A stretch of DNA of 59,888 nt, taken from contig DASXBJ010000075.1 in NCBI GenBank assembly GCA_036491755.1, forward strand, positions 1 through 59,888. The letters are read 5' to 3'. The notes beneath the pieces are model-generated. The model saw nothing but the letters and a program-made list of their open reading frames with translations. It did no database searches and was not told where the DNA came from. The first letter of the stretch is position 1; each line of letters opens with the position of its first letter. The stretch comes from DASXBJ01 sp036491755 (lineage in GTDB: Bacteria > Chloroflexota > Dormibacteria > Dormibacterales > Dormibacteraceae). Shown here in pieces: positions 24,726 to 32,855 of this stretch. A program made the translations under genes and the position numbers.

Positions 24726-25238
24726 ATGGTCCGTCGCGCTGACCTCGGCGATGCGGAGGCGATTGCGCGTGTACATGTGGCGACGTGGCGCACGACATAC
24801 CGCGGCCTCTTGCCCGACACGTTTCTTGATTCGCTGGCCGAGCCGCACTACGCGGATCGCTGGCGGAGGGTGATCGGCGACGCCTCGACTCGCGTCTATG
24901 TCGCCGAGCACGACGGCGCAGTCGCAGGCTTTGCGTCAGGCGGCCGCGAGCGGGCCGGCGAGGATGGGTTTCATGGTGAGCTGTACGCGCTCTACGTCGA
25001 CAACCTGGCGCAGCGAAATGGATACGGACGCGAGCTGGTGCGTGCGGTGGTCGAGGGCCTGCGCGACATGGCCATCGACGACATGATCGTCTGGGTTCAT
25101 CGCGAGAACTCTGCGGCGCGCGGCTTCTACGAAAGATTGGGCGGCAGGTACGTTCGCACGCAGCCGGTGACGATCGGAGCCACGCTCCTTCACGAATCGT
25201 CGTACGGCTGGCGCAGCCTCGACTACGTGCGCTGCTAG
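24726..25238 (+). CDS. GNAT-family N-acetyltransferase
   Basis: 170 residues. VRRADLGDAEAIARVHVATWRTTYRG opens the fold; ELYALYVDNLAQRNGYGRELV is the acetyl-CoA pyrophosphate loop (Q-R-x-G-x-G); ENSAARGFYERLGGRYV is the C-terminal strand. Substrate unknown. The ATG at 24726 is preferred over a TTG 9 nt upstream. Overlaps the stop of the convergent phosphoesterase gene by 4 nt. Confidence 0.9.
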   Translation: MVRRADLGDAEAIARVHVATWRTTYRGLLPDTFLDSLAEPHYADRWRRVIGDASTRVYVAEHDGAVAGFASGGRERAGEDGFHGELYALYVDNLAQRNGYGRELVRAVVEGLRDMAIDDMIVWVHRENSAARGFYERLGGRYVRTQPVTIGATLLHESSYGWRSLDYVRC

Positions 25239-26221
25239 GGCATCGCCGAGGGTGGCGGGAGTGGGGCTTGCGAGAAGTCGAAGCAGTCAGACATTCCGTC
25301 GGCGCTCGCCGTGCGGGCGTTGAGCGACCCCAGACCGAAGGTGTCCTCGCAGAACCTCACCAGGCTCACGTGCGAATGCAGCGCCTTCGACACATATCCC
25401 CGGCGGGCGTACGGGCTCAGCACAATGCACCCGACGCGGCCTCCGTAGCGGAACTGCGTTCCGTCGGTCCACTTCTCGACCTGCGGCGGGGCGACGTGGT
25501 CCCACCACCCGCCCCAGTCATCCCAGGTCACGAAGATCGCGACCTGCGGCCACAGGCCGGCGGCGACCACCGCCTGGACCTGGCTCACGGTCCATTCGCT
25601 GCCCTTGGTCACGTCGCCCGCGCCCGCGGCGCGCTCGGACGCCGTGTCCGCCGGGTGCTCGCTCAGCGGACCGTCTGAGTAAAGCCACGAAACCGCGGGG
25701 AGACGGCCGCCGGAGGCGTCGGACGCGAACTCCTGCCACGTCTTTTTCTGGCCGGCCGTGTGCTTGATGAACTCGAACGCATACCCGTTGTAGTTGCCCC
25801 ATGTCAGCCCGGCCGCGTCCAGCTGCGCCGGCAGCGACGGCTGGTCGTAAAGGGGAGGGCCGGGATTGTTGCGATAGCTGGTCGAGGGGTTGTTGATGAG
25901 CGGTGAGTCGGCCATGATCAGCATCAGGTGGTTGGGCGTCGAAGGGCCGGCCACGTCCGTGAAGTAGTTGTCGCAGAGCGTGTACTGGCCCGCCAGGCTC
26001 CAGTAGCGGGGGATGTCGCTCTGCTGGAAGGCCACGCGCGGCGCGGTGGTGTCGCGAGTGAGCCAGGCCGCGTGGCGATGATCGGGATCTTTCGGAGGCG
26101 GGTTTGGGCTGGCCGCCATCGAGGCGCCGTTGCCGCCGGGGAACTTGCCGAAATAGTTGTCGTAGCCGTGGTTCTCCTTGACGATGATCACGACGTGCTT
26201 GATGGGGCTCGCGGGCGCCAT
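25235..26221 (-). CDS. Phosphoesterase (phospholipase C / acid phosphatase family, PF04185)
   Basis: 328 residues. Opens with IKHVVIIVKENHGYDNYFGKFPG, the conserved metal/nucleophile segment (family consensus ENxSFDxxFG); GPSTPNHLMLIMADSPL and FVTWDDWGGWWDHVAPPQ continue the catalytic core; GYVSKALHSHVSLVRFCEDTFGL ends it. The family includes phosphatidylcholine-hydrolysing phospholipases and AcpA. No signal peptide is visible at the ATG (26221), which shares one base with the stop of the upstream EXORDIUM-like gene. Third gene of the MFS/EXO-like/phosphoesterase operon. Confidence 0.88.
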   Translation of the reverse strand: MAPASPIKHVVIIVKENHGYDNYFGKFPGGNGASMAASPNPPPKDPDHRHAAWLTRDTTAPRVAFQQSDIPRYWSLAGQYTLCDNYFTDVAGPSTPNHLMLIMADSPLINNPSTSYRNNPGPPLYDQPSLPAQLDAAGLTWGNYNGYAFEFIKHTAGQKKTWQEFASDASGGRLPAVSWLYSDGPLSEHPADTASERAAGAGDVTKGSEWTVSQVQAVVAAGLWPQVAIFVTWDDWGGWWDHVAPPQVEKWTDGTQFRYGGRVGCIVLSPYARRGYVSKALHSHVSLVRFCEDTFGLGSLNARTASADGMSDCFDFSQAPLPPPSAMP

Positions 26222-26955
26222 CAGATGCACCTCTGGGCGCGGTTTGACCACTCGAGCTGCACCGCATATGGGCCGAGCCGCTTGGTCTGCCAGGCGCAGA
26301 TGTCGCCGATCTCTCCATTGGCGTCGTCGTACCAGCCCTGGCCCGGCACCGGGTCCGTGATCGCCTCGCAGAGCTCGTGCGAGCAAGTCGAGGTCAGCGC
26401 GTCCAGGTCGGAAAGACCGCCCAGACAGCCCGTGCAGCCGGGGTAAGGCATGACGGCATAAAACGTGCCGCCCTTGATATCGCTGTGATAGCCGCAGAAG
26501 TTCACGCATGAGCTGCTGGAGCCCATCGAGATCGCGGTCCCGGGAGGCAGGAATGCGAAATACAGCGAGTTCGAACCCGGCTGGAGAATGGACGTATCGC
26601 CGGCCAGCTCACCCTGGATCATCTGCTGGACGCCGGCGTCCGTGACCGACGTCCCCACCGGAACGTCGGTGACCACCTTCGTGCCGTGGCGCGACCCGTG
26701 GCCGATCACCCTGCCCGGCGTGGAGTACTCCGCCATCTGGTCGAGCAGCGCGCTCGTCAGCACGAAATCGAAGAACTGGTTGACCTGCTGCATCAGCGTT
26801 GCCTGCGCTGCCTGCTGCCACGCGGAGCCCCAGAAGAACGTGTACACCTCGACGGCCGTGAGCAGGGGGCCGCCGCGGTAGGTCAGCTTCGGCGCCGCCA
26901 CCGGCGCCAGCGCCGGCGTCCAGATCGGAACCACCTGGATCGGGTTTGCAGCCAT
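26221..26955 (-). CDS. EXORDIUM/phosphate-induced-protein-1-like protein with HE..E motif
   Basis: 244 residues. The order YRGGPLLT...VEVYTFFWGSAW, YFAFLPPGT, VNFCGYHSD, TCSHELCEAITDPVPGQGWYDDANGEIGDICAW, VQLEWSNRAQRC mirrors the Phi-1/EXORDIUM family known mainly from plants: HE-x-x-E, the ITDP turn, a GEIGD.C acid cluster and conserved cysteines. The HE-x-x-E plus downstream D/E suggests a metal site and perhaps a peptidase, not proven. No signal peptide detected. A strong ribosome site (AAAGGAGG) precedes the ATG. Between an MFS transporter and a phosphoesterase, so a phosphate- or envelope-related role is possible. Confidence 0.65.
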   Translation of the reverse strand: MAANPIQVVPIWTPALAPVAAPKLTYRGGPLLTAVEVYTFFWGSAWQQAAQATLMQQVNQFFDFVLTSALLDQMAEYSTPGRVIGHGSRHGTKVVTDVPVGTSVTDAGVQQMIQGELAGDTSILQPGSNSLYFAFLPPGTAISMGSSSSCVNFCGYHSDIKGGTFYAVMPYPGCTGCLGGLSDLDALTSTCSHELCEAITDPVPGQGWYDDANGEIGDICAWQTKRLGPYAVQLEWSNRAQRCI

Positions 26956-26966
26956 AACGGCCTCCT

Positions 26967-28118
26967 TTACGGAGCTTGGCTCACGCGCCTCTCATACGCA
27001 GCCCTGGGTACCAGCACGGTGGCGGCCCCTGACAAACATACGGCGGCGATGGCCAGGAACGCATAGGTCGGGTTCAGCCCGTACAGCGCCCCGCCCACCA
27101 GCGCGCCGGCGACCTGGATCAGCGTCTGCGAGGTCTGAAACACGCCCTGGGTGCGACCCTGCTGGCCTGGCTCGGCGGCCCGGCTGACTTCCGCCAGCAG
27201 GGCGGGTTGGCCCGAGATGGTGAACGTCCCCTCGATCAGCCCGAGTCCGATGAGCCAAGGCACCGAGTTGACGAAGGGGTAGATCGTCGCGAAGAACGCG
27301 GTGCAAAGGAGTGCAACCACGATGAATCGGCGCGGCCCGAAGCGATCGCCGAGCACGCCGGCCTGGGTGCTGAACAGCATTGCGGGCAGGGCGAACGCCA
27401 CAAACGAGATCCCGACGGCAAAGGTGCTGCCGCCGCGGTACGTCATGTACAGCGGCCATATCGCGTCGAAGCAGGCGCCCATGTACGCGGTGCCGGCTCC
27501 CAGCAGGATGAGAGGGAGAAGCCGTCGCGCGATGCTCAGCGCGCTCGCGGGCGACTCCGCCTCGGTCTCGACGTGGACGTTGGGCACGACCGCAAGGGCG
27601 AGCGCAGCGACCCCCGAGCACGCCGCCGCGGCGACGAATACGGCGCCGAGGTTGAAAAGGGCCATGAAGCCGCCGACCGCAGGACCGATGAGCATGCCGG
27701 CCATGTTGGTCGACTGCATGAAGCCAAAGGCGCGGCCCCGCTCGCCTGGTTCGGTGATCTGGGCCAGCAAGCCGTTCGCGGCCGGCAGGAACGCGCCCTG
27801 GGCGCAGCCCTGCAGGAGCCGGACCGCGATGAACGCCCATATCGGCAAGGGCAGGAGGTAGGCGAGGAAGAAGACGCCGGTGGCGACCAGGGCGGCGAGC
27901 ATCACCGGGCGCGTGCCCAACCGGTCCGCCGCCCAACCGGCCGGGTAGCGGATGATCGCGGTCGCCAGCAGCCCGGCGGCGAATACGGCGCCGACCAGGG
28001 CCGGAGATCCGCCTCTGCGGCCCACGAAGATCGGCAGCAGGGGCAGGAAGAACCAGATGCCGACCGCGTCGAGGAAGTTGACCGCGTAGAGAGTCCAGAG
28101 CGTCCGTCGGTGATTCAT
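26967..28118 (-). CDS. Major facilitator superfamily transporter
   Basis: 383 residues, about 12 membrane segments. AVNFLDAVGIWFFLPLLPIF begins segment 1; the loop motif AGWAADRLGTRPVM (MFS motif A) lies between segments 2 and 3, and a related VLGDRFGPRRF after segment 8. Resembles drug/sugar efflux members. The ATG at 28118 is chosen because upstream in-frame sequence lacks membrane character and overlaps the divergent lipoate ligase gene. First gene of an operon; the EXORDIUM-like gene starts 11 nt after its stop. Confidence 0.9.
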   Translation of the reverse strand: MNHRRTLWTLYAVNFLDAVGIWFFLPLLPIFVGRRGGSPALVGAVFAAGLLATAIIRYPAGWAADRLGTRPVMLAALVATGVFFLAYLLPLPIWAFIAVRLLQGCAQGAFLPAANGLLAQITEPGERGRAFGFMQSTNMAGMLIGPAVGGFMALFNLGAVFVAAAACSGVAALALAVVPNVHVETEAESPASALSIARRLLPLILLGAGTAYMGACFDAIWPLYMTYRGGSTFAVGISFVAFALPAMLFSTQAGVLGDRFGPRRFIVVALLCTAFFATIYPFVNSVPWLIGLGLIEGTFTISGQPALLAEVSRAAEPGQQGRTQGVFQTSQTLIQVAGALVGGALYGLNPTYAFLAIAAVCLSGAATVLVPRAAYERRVSQAP

Positions 28119-28158
28119 GCGCTTCAGGAATACTGGCAGAGGGATGACGGCGGGCCGA

Positions 28159-28920
28159 ATGCACGAGGTCGAGTGGGAGGTGATCCCGCCCTCCGCCCAC
28201 CCCGCCCATCTCCACATGGCCCTTGACGAGGTGCTCCTCGAGGAGGTCATCGCGGGGCGCCGCGGGCCGACCATGCGCCTGTGGGAGTGGATCGAGCCCG
28301 CGCTGGTCATCGGGTCGCATCAGTCGGTCATCAACGAGGTGGACGTGATCGCCGCCCGCCGCCTTGGTTTTGTGGTGACGCGGCGCATGAGCGGCGGAGG
28401 CACCATGCTGTGCGAGCCGGCGCGGACCATCACCTACTCGCTGTACCTGCCCGAGTCGCTGGTGGCAGGTATCTCGTTTCGGCGCTCGTATGCGCTGCTC
28501 GACGACTGGGCGGTGCGCGCCTTCGTCGAGCTGGGAGTGCCGGCCGGCTACCGCGAGATCAATGACATCATCTCGCCACGCGGCAAGATCGCCGGCGCCG
28601 CGCAGGCGCGACGGCGCGGCTTCGTGCTCCATCACACGACCATCGCCCACTCGATGGATGTCGAGCTCCTGCCGCGTTTGATCCGGATCGGCCGTGATCG
28701 CCTGGCCGATCGCGGCGTGCGGAGCGCCGAGAAGCCGGTGTCGCCCCTGTCATGGTTCACGACGCTGTCGTGCGAGGAGGTGGCACGCAACCTCTACGAC
28801 CATTTCCGGCGTGACCTCCCCTCGCGCGAGAGCGCTCTTTCGGCAGCCGAGCTCGAGTCGGCCAGGGCGCTCGTGACCTCGAAGTATTCGACTCCCGCCT
28901 GGATCAACAGGCTGCCCTGA
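28159..28920 (+). CDS. Lipoate--protein ligase A-type protein
   Basis: About 253 residues of the BPL/LplA/LipB fold. HMALDEVLLEEV, MRLWEWIEPALVIGSHQSV, VVTRRMSGGGTMLCEPARTITYS (lipoyl/octanoyl-AMP-binding loop) and a lysine in SPRGKIAGAAQARRRGFVLHH are conserved. Transfers lipoate or octanoate to lipoyl domains such as GcvH or E2 subunits. The ATG at 28159 gives the usual short lead-in; ATGs at 28117 and 28144 are in frame, the first overlapping the divergent MFS start. A link with C1/glycine metabolism is possible through GcvH, which is not in this window. Confidence 0.85.
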   Translation: MHEVEWEVIPPSAHPAHLHMALDEVLLEEVIAGRRGPTMRLWEWIEPALVIGSHQSVINEVDVIAARRLGFVVTRRMSGGGTMLCEPARTITYSLYLPESLVAGISFRRSYALLDDWAVRAFVELGVPAGYREINDIISPRGKIAGAAQARRRGFVLHHTTIAHSMDVELLPRLIRIGRDRLADRGVRSAEKPVSPLSWFTTLSCEEVARNLYDHFRRDLPSRESALSAAELESARALVTSKYSTPAWINRLP

Positions 28921-28972
28921 GGAGGCCGTGTGCCGCGCGAAGAGTCGACCGCGACGCGATCGGTGAGCGAGG

Positions 28973-29491
28973 CTAGGGCTCTTTCTCCCAGGCCGCGACG
29001 AGCGCGGCGCTCTGCTGCACGTGTTCGCGGTAGTGATCCCGCAGCCATCCGATGACGTCCTCGGCGCTGGTCGGGTAAGCCTCCTGGCCCGCGCCGTAGA
29101 CCACCTCCGCTTTGCGCGACCAATCGTCCGGCGCGAGCCCGGAGGCGGCGGCCACGACCTGGGAATGCAACCGCTCCATCTCGTCGAGCGACTGCCTGCG
29201 CTCCGCCGCGGTCATGCCCCGCTGCGCCCGCCGCCCAGCCTCCTCGGCCTCACCGGGGCCGTCCTGCGGACCGACGTCGCCGAAATCGGCCTTGATCACC
29301 CCGTCCAGCACGCGCCGGTAGTGCACCAGGACCCAGTTCACGTGGGTCTGCAGGCCCCCCAGCGAGTAGTCGTCGCCGGGTTTGAGGTACGCAAGCGCCC
29401 CGTCGGGCACGCGCTGAAAAGCCGCCTCCCACTCGCTGCGCGCGGCTTCGAAGTCCGCCAGCGCGGCCTCGCGCGGCGAGCCGGAAGCCAT
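28973..29491 (-). CDS. DinB-like protein
   Basis: 172 residues. LGGLQTHVNWVLVHYRRVLDGV, a central AERRQSLDEMERLHSQV helix and VIGWLRDHYREHVQQSAALVAAW form a DinB-type four-helix bundle with the three-histidine metal pattern. The ATG at 29491 shares one base with the stop of the betaine-binding protein, so it belongs to that operon. Substrate unknown. A second DinB-like gene occurs in the corrinoid operon (12808), suggesting both amine-related loci use such a protein. Confidence 0.75.
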   Translation of the reverse strand: MASGSPREAALADFEAARSEWEAAFQRVPDGALAYLKPGDDYSLGGLQTHVNWVLVHYRRVLDGVIKADFGDVGPQDGPGEAEEAGRRAQRGMTAAERRQSLDEMERLHSQVVAAASGLAPDDWSRKAEVVYGAGQEAYPTSAEDVIGWLRDHYREHVQQSAALVAAWEKEP

Positions 29492-30411
29492 CAGGCGAAG
29501 AAGTTGTGCTGCTGGAGGTAGGCCTGGGCCACCGCGTCGGCGTCCTGGTGGAGGAGCTCGACCTGCCCGTTCATGGTCACGAGGTCGGCCGTCGTCAGGT
29601 GCGCGTCCACGTTGTTGAGCACTCTTTTGACCTCGTCCGTGGCGATGCTCTGGCGCACGACCGGGACGATGTTGTCGGCGGCGATCATGTTCTTGTCGTC
29701 CACGAGGACCACGAGCCCCAGCTGCTTCAAGTCGGCGTCGCTGCTGAACACCAGACCGACCTGGATGCTGCCGTTCTTGAACGCCGCACGCGTCGCGGGC
29801 CCGTCGGTGTCCAGCGTCAGCGTCTGCTTGAAGTTGAGCCCGTACACGCTCTTCAGGCCCGGCAGGCAGAACTTGTAGGTGGGGCATTCGGGTCCCGCGC
29901 CGAACACGAGCTGGCCCGCGATCGGGGTCAGGTCGGAAAGGTTCTTGAGGTTGTATTTGGCGGCGGTCGCGCTGGTCACCGCATACGCGTTGCCGTCGAA
30001 GGCCGCGGACGGGGTCAGGGCAACAGCATTGATGCTCTGCAGGTACGTGTTCAACTTCGCGGTGGTGGCCGCAGGATCGCCGGTCGCCTCACCCTTGCCC
30101 TGGTTGAAGTACTCGAGCTCGCTCGCGGCGTACCCGGGGTAGATGTCTATCTGGCCGCTCTGCAGGGCGGGAGCGACGACCTTCCTGGTGCCCAGGTTCA
30201 GCTTGTAGTTGGCCGTGTATCCGTCGTGCTGCAGGGCCTGGCCGTAGAGCTCAGCCAGGATGCTGCTCTCCGGGAAGTTGAAGCCGGCGACGGTGACGGT
30301 GCCCTTGCTCGTGGAACCGCCGGTGCTGCTGGTGCTGCCGCACGCGACGGCAGCCATGGCGAAGATCACCACGACAGCGGACAGCCAACCAGAGCTCAAT
30401 CTTCGGTTCAT
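29491..30411 (-). CDS. Glycine betaine/choline-type ABC substrate-binding lipoprotein (OsmF/OpuBC family)
   Basis: 306 residues. Signal peptide with AVAC lipobox (C24). The body matches the OpuAC/OsmF class: VTVAGFNFPESSILAELYGQALQ, GTRKVVAPALQSGQIDIYPGYAASELEYF, FGAGPECPTYKFCLPGLKSVYGLNF, VGLVFSSDADLKQLGLVVLVDDKN. These bind quaternary ammonium solutes by aromatic cages. The ATG at 30411, with GGAAAGGG upstream, is preferred over a longer frame because it begins the signal peptide. Follows the permease genes and precedes a DinB gene. Confidence 0.92.
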   Translation of the reverse strand: MNRRLSSGWLSAVVVIFAMAAVACGSTSSTGGSTSKGTVTVAGFNFPESSILAELYGQALQHDGYTANYKLNLGTRKVVAPALQSGQIDIYPGYAASELEYFNQGKGEATGDPAATTAKLNTYLQSINAVALTPSAAFDGNAYAVTSATAAKYNLKNLSDLTPIAGQLVFGAGPECPTYKFCLPGLKSVYGLNFKQTLTLDTDGPATRAAFKNGSIQVGLVFSSDADLKQLGLVVLVDDKNMIAADNIVPVVRQSIATDEVKRVLNNVDAHLTTADLVTMNGQVELLHQDADAVAQAYLQQHNFFA

Positions 30412-30474
30412 CCCTTTCCTCCATGGCCCGTAGCCTTCCGCTTTCCAACCACGGGCAGGCAGTGATTCTTCCAC

Positions 30475-31179
30475 TTACGCGGTCTTTACGGTAATTACCC
30501 GATTAACGGGGGCCTCCTTCAGCCGGATGCCGCGCGGCACCAAAAGCCTCTGCACTCCGGCGAGCAGCAGCTCGGTGGCCAGGGCGAGGAGGGCAACGAG
30601 GAGGGCGCCGGCCAGCAGCCGGGGGTAATCCGATCGGGCCAGGCCGTCGACGATGTACCGGCCCAGGCCGCCGCCCGCGACCAGGGCCGCCACGGTCGCG
30701 GTCGCGACGACCTGGACGGCGGACGTGCGGACGCCGGCCATGATCAGCGGCACGGCCAGGGGCAGTTCGATGCGCAGGACCTGCCGGAGCTCCCGGTAGC
30801 CCATGCCCCGCGCGGCATCCTTCACGTCGGGATCGACCTCGCGAAGCGCCACGTAGCTGTTGGTCACCATGGGAGGAATGGCGAGCGCGGTCAGGGCCAG
30901 GATGATCGGCCCGTCGCCCAGGCCGAACGCCTGGAAGGCGATGACCAGGATGCCGAAGGAAGGCACCGCCCTGCCCACGTTGGAGACGTTGATCGCCAGG
31001 TTGCCGAAGCGGCCGAAGTGACCCAGCGCGATTCCCAGCGGCAGCGCGATCACCGCCCCGATCACCACCGATTCGATGGACAGGTGGAGGTGTTCGCCCA
31101 GCCGGGTGGGGATTCCATCCGGCCCCTGCCACTGGGCCGGATCCGCCATCCACTGGATGACCGACCCCAGCACGCTCAT
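30475..31179 (-). CDS. Betaine-type ABC transporter permease (OpuB/OsmY-like)
   Basis: 234 residues, five to six membrane segments (SVVIGAVIALPLGIALGHFG; AVPSFGILVIAFQAFGLGDG). EAA loop DAARGMGYRELRQVLRIELPLA. The ATG at 31179 overlaps the stop of the first permease (ATGA). Pairs with it to form the membrane channel for the substrate captured by the lipoprotein encoded downstream. Confidence 0.93.
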   Translation of the reverse strand: MSVLGSVIQWMADPAQWQGPDGIPTRLGEHLHLSIESVVIGAVIALPLGIALGHFGRFGNLAINVSNVGRAVPSFGILVIAFQAFGLGDGPIILALTALAIPPMVTNSYVALREVDPDVKDAARGMGYRELRQVLRIELPLAVPLIMAGVRTSAVQVVATATVAALVAGGGLGRYIVDGLARSDYPRLLAGALLVALLALATELLLAGVQRLLVPRGIRLKEAPVNRVITVKTA

Positions 31180-31847
31180 GCCGGCCTCGCCCAGGGGACG
31201 GCGAATCGCTGCGCCCCGGCCAGCCCCAGGTCGGCCACCAGCGCCAGGACGATGGACAGCACGGTGGCGACGACCAGCGGCGTGTGGAAGCTCTCGATCA
31301 GGCCACGCAGGATGAGCTGGCCAAGGCCGCCCAGGCCGATGACCGCTGTGATCGTGACGATGCCGATCGTCGAGACCGTCGCCACGCGAAGTCCCGCGAA
31401 GATCGCCGGCAAAGCGAGCGGAAGCTCGATGCGAAAGAGCCTGGCCAGGGGTCGGTAGCCCATCCCGTCTGCCGCGTCGAGGACCTCGGCCGGCACGGAG
31501 TCGAGCCCCACCATCACGTTGCGCACGAGGACGAGCACGTTGTAGCCGATTAACGGGATCTCCGCGGTCACGCCGCCGAGACCCGTGTATGGGATGAGCA
31601 GCGCGAACATCGCGATCGATGGAATCGTGTAGAAGATCCCGAACGCGGTCAGGATGGGGAAGCGCAGGCGAGTCCAGCGGTGCGCGACCACTCCAAACGG
31701 CAGTGAGATCGCAAAGCCTGCCACCACCGCGATCGCGGTCAACGTGACGTGCTCCTGGACGGCCGCCAGCACGTACGGGACGTGGGTCGAGAGCCAGCCC
31801 CAGTTCACCCACGGGTCGACGATGTCCAGGAATACCCGACTCGCCAT
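31176..31847 (-). CDS. Betaine-type ABC transporter permease (OpuB-like)
   Basis: 223 residues with membrane segments starting at VTLTAIAVVAGFAISLPFG; ILTAFGIFYTIPSIAMFALLI and the EAA loop DAADGMGYRPLARLFRIELPLALP are typical of OpuBB/ProW-type permeases. First gene of the minus-strand half of the transporter. The ATG at 31847 lies only 21 bp from the divergent ATPase start, so promoter elements must sit in that gap or within the coding region of the other gene. Confidence 0.93.
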   Translation of the reverse strand: MASRVFLDIVDPWVNWGWLSTHVPYVLAAVQEHVTLTAIAVVAGFAISLPFGVVAHRWTRLRFPILTAFGIFYTIPSIAMFALLIPYTGLGGVTAEIPLIGYNVLVLVRNVMVGLDSVPAEVLDAADGMGYRPLARLFRIELPLALPAIFAGLRVATVSTIGIVTITAVIGLGGLGQLILRGLIESFHTPLVVATVLSIVLALVADLGLAGAQRFAVPWARPA

Positions 31848-31852
31848 TCAGA

Positions 31853-31859
31853 TACGGTA
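31853..31859. promoter_or_regulatory. Possible symmetric -10 shared by divergent betaine-transporter transcripts
   Basis: TACGGTA on the plus strand reads TACCGTA on the minus strand. Each fits TAnnnT as a -10 element, placing predicted starts within a few bases of the GTG at 31869 and the ATG at 31847. The whole intergenic space is 21 bp (31848-31868). Both messages would then be leaderless or nearly so. -35 elements would have to lie in the opposite gene; none is compelling. Confidence 0.3.
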
Positions 31860-31868
31860 AATGACGCC

Positions 31869-32855
31869 GTGATCCGCCTGGAGAACGTCAGCAAGAACTT
31901 CGCGGGCGGCTCCAACGCCGTGCGCGACCTGACGCTCGACATCCCCGAGGCCAAGACATGCGTCCTGATCGGCCCCTCCGGCTGCGGCAAGACCACGACG
32001 CTGCGCATGATCAACCGCCTCACCGATCCCGACAGCGGACGGGTGCTGGTCGACGGCGTCGATACGCAAACCATCGATCCGGCGGCGCTCCGGTTGAAGA
32101 TGGGCTACGTCATCCAGCAGACAGGGTTGTTCCCGCACATGACCGTCGGTGACAACGTGGGCACCGTGCCCCGCCTGTGGGACTGGGACAAGGCGAGGAT
32201 CAAAAGACGAGTGGAGGAGCTGCTGGAGCTGGTCGGCCTCGACCCGCGCGAGTATCGGGACCGCTTTCCGCACCAGCTGTCGGGTGGTCAGCGCCAGCGG
32301 GTTGGCTTTGCGCGGGCGCTCGGCGCGGATCCTCCCATCCTTTTGATGGACGAGCCGTTCGGCGCCGTCGACCGCATCACTCGCGAGCGCCTGCAGAACG
32401 AGTTCATCAACATCCAGCGCTCGATGCGCAAAACCGTCGTGTTCGTCACCCACGACATCGACGAGGCGGTCCTCGTCGGGGACCGCATCTGCCTGCTGAA
32501 GATGCAGGCGGCCATCGCCCAGTACGACACGCCCGAGAACATCCTCACGCGCCCCGCGAGCGAGTACGTGTCCGAGTTCCTGGGCCGGGAGCGCCTGGTG
32601 CGCAGGATGTCGGTGGTCCGGATCGACCCCGCCACGCTGGACCGTCCCGCCGGCGCGCCGCCGCCGAGCGAGCCGCACGTGCAGCTGTCGAGCAACCTGA
32701 CAGAAGCGTTTGCCGCCGCGCTCGCAAGCCCCACCGAGCATGCCGCCGTTTACGACGGCGAACGCTATGTCGGGACGTTCACCGCCACGTCGCTGCTGGA
32801 ATCGCTGCGGCGGGCCAACGCGGAAGGGGAGGAAGAGGTTGTCACAGGAATTTGA
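31869..32855 (+). CDS. Betaine-type ABC transporter ATP-binding protein (OpuBA/ProV-like)
   Basis: 328 residues. Walker A IGPSGCGKTTTLRM; Q-loop YVIQQTGLFPHMTV; signature LSGGQRQRVGFARAL; Walker B LLMDEPFGAVD; switch VFVTHDIDEAV. The C-terminal 90 residues include a partial CBS-like region, where osmoregulated members sense ionic strength. The GTG at 31869 starts the conserved VIRLENVSKNFAGG. Drives import with the two minus-strand permeases. Its last 17 bases overlap the next gene. Confidence 0.93.
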   Translation: MIRLENVSKNFAGGSNAVRDLTLDIPEAKTCVLIGPSGCGKTTTLRMINRLTDPDSGRVLVDGVDTQTIDPAALRLKMGYVIQQTGLFPHMTVGDNVGTVPRLWDWDKARIKRRVEELLELVGLDPREYRDRFPHQLSGGQRQRVGFARALGADPPILLMDEPFGAVDRITRERLQNEFINIQRSMRKTVVFVTHDIDEAVLVGDRICLLKMQAAIAQYDTPENILTRPASEYVSEFLGRERLVRRMSVVRIDPATLDRPAGAPPPSEPHVQLSSNLTEAFAAALASPTEHAAVYDGERYVGTFTATSLLESLRRANAEGEEEVVTGI

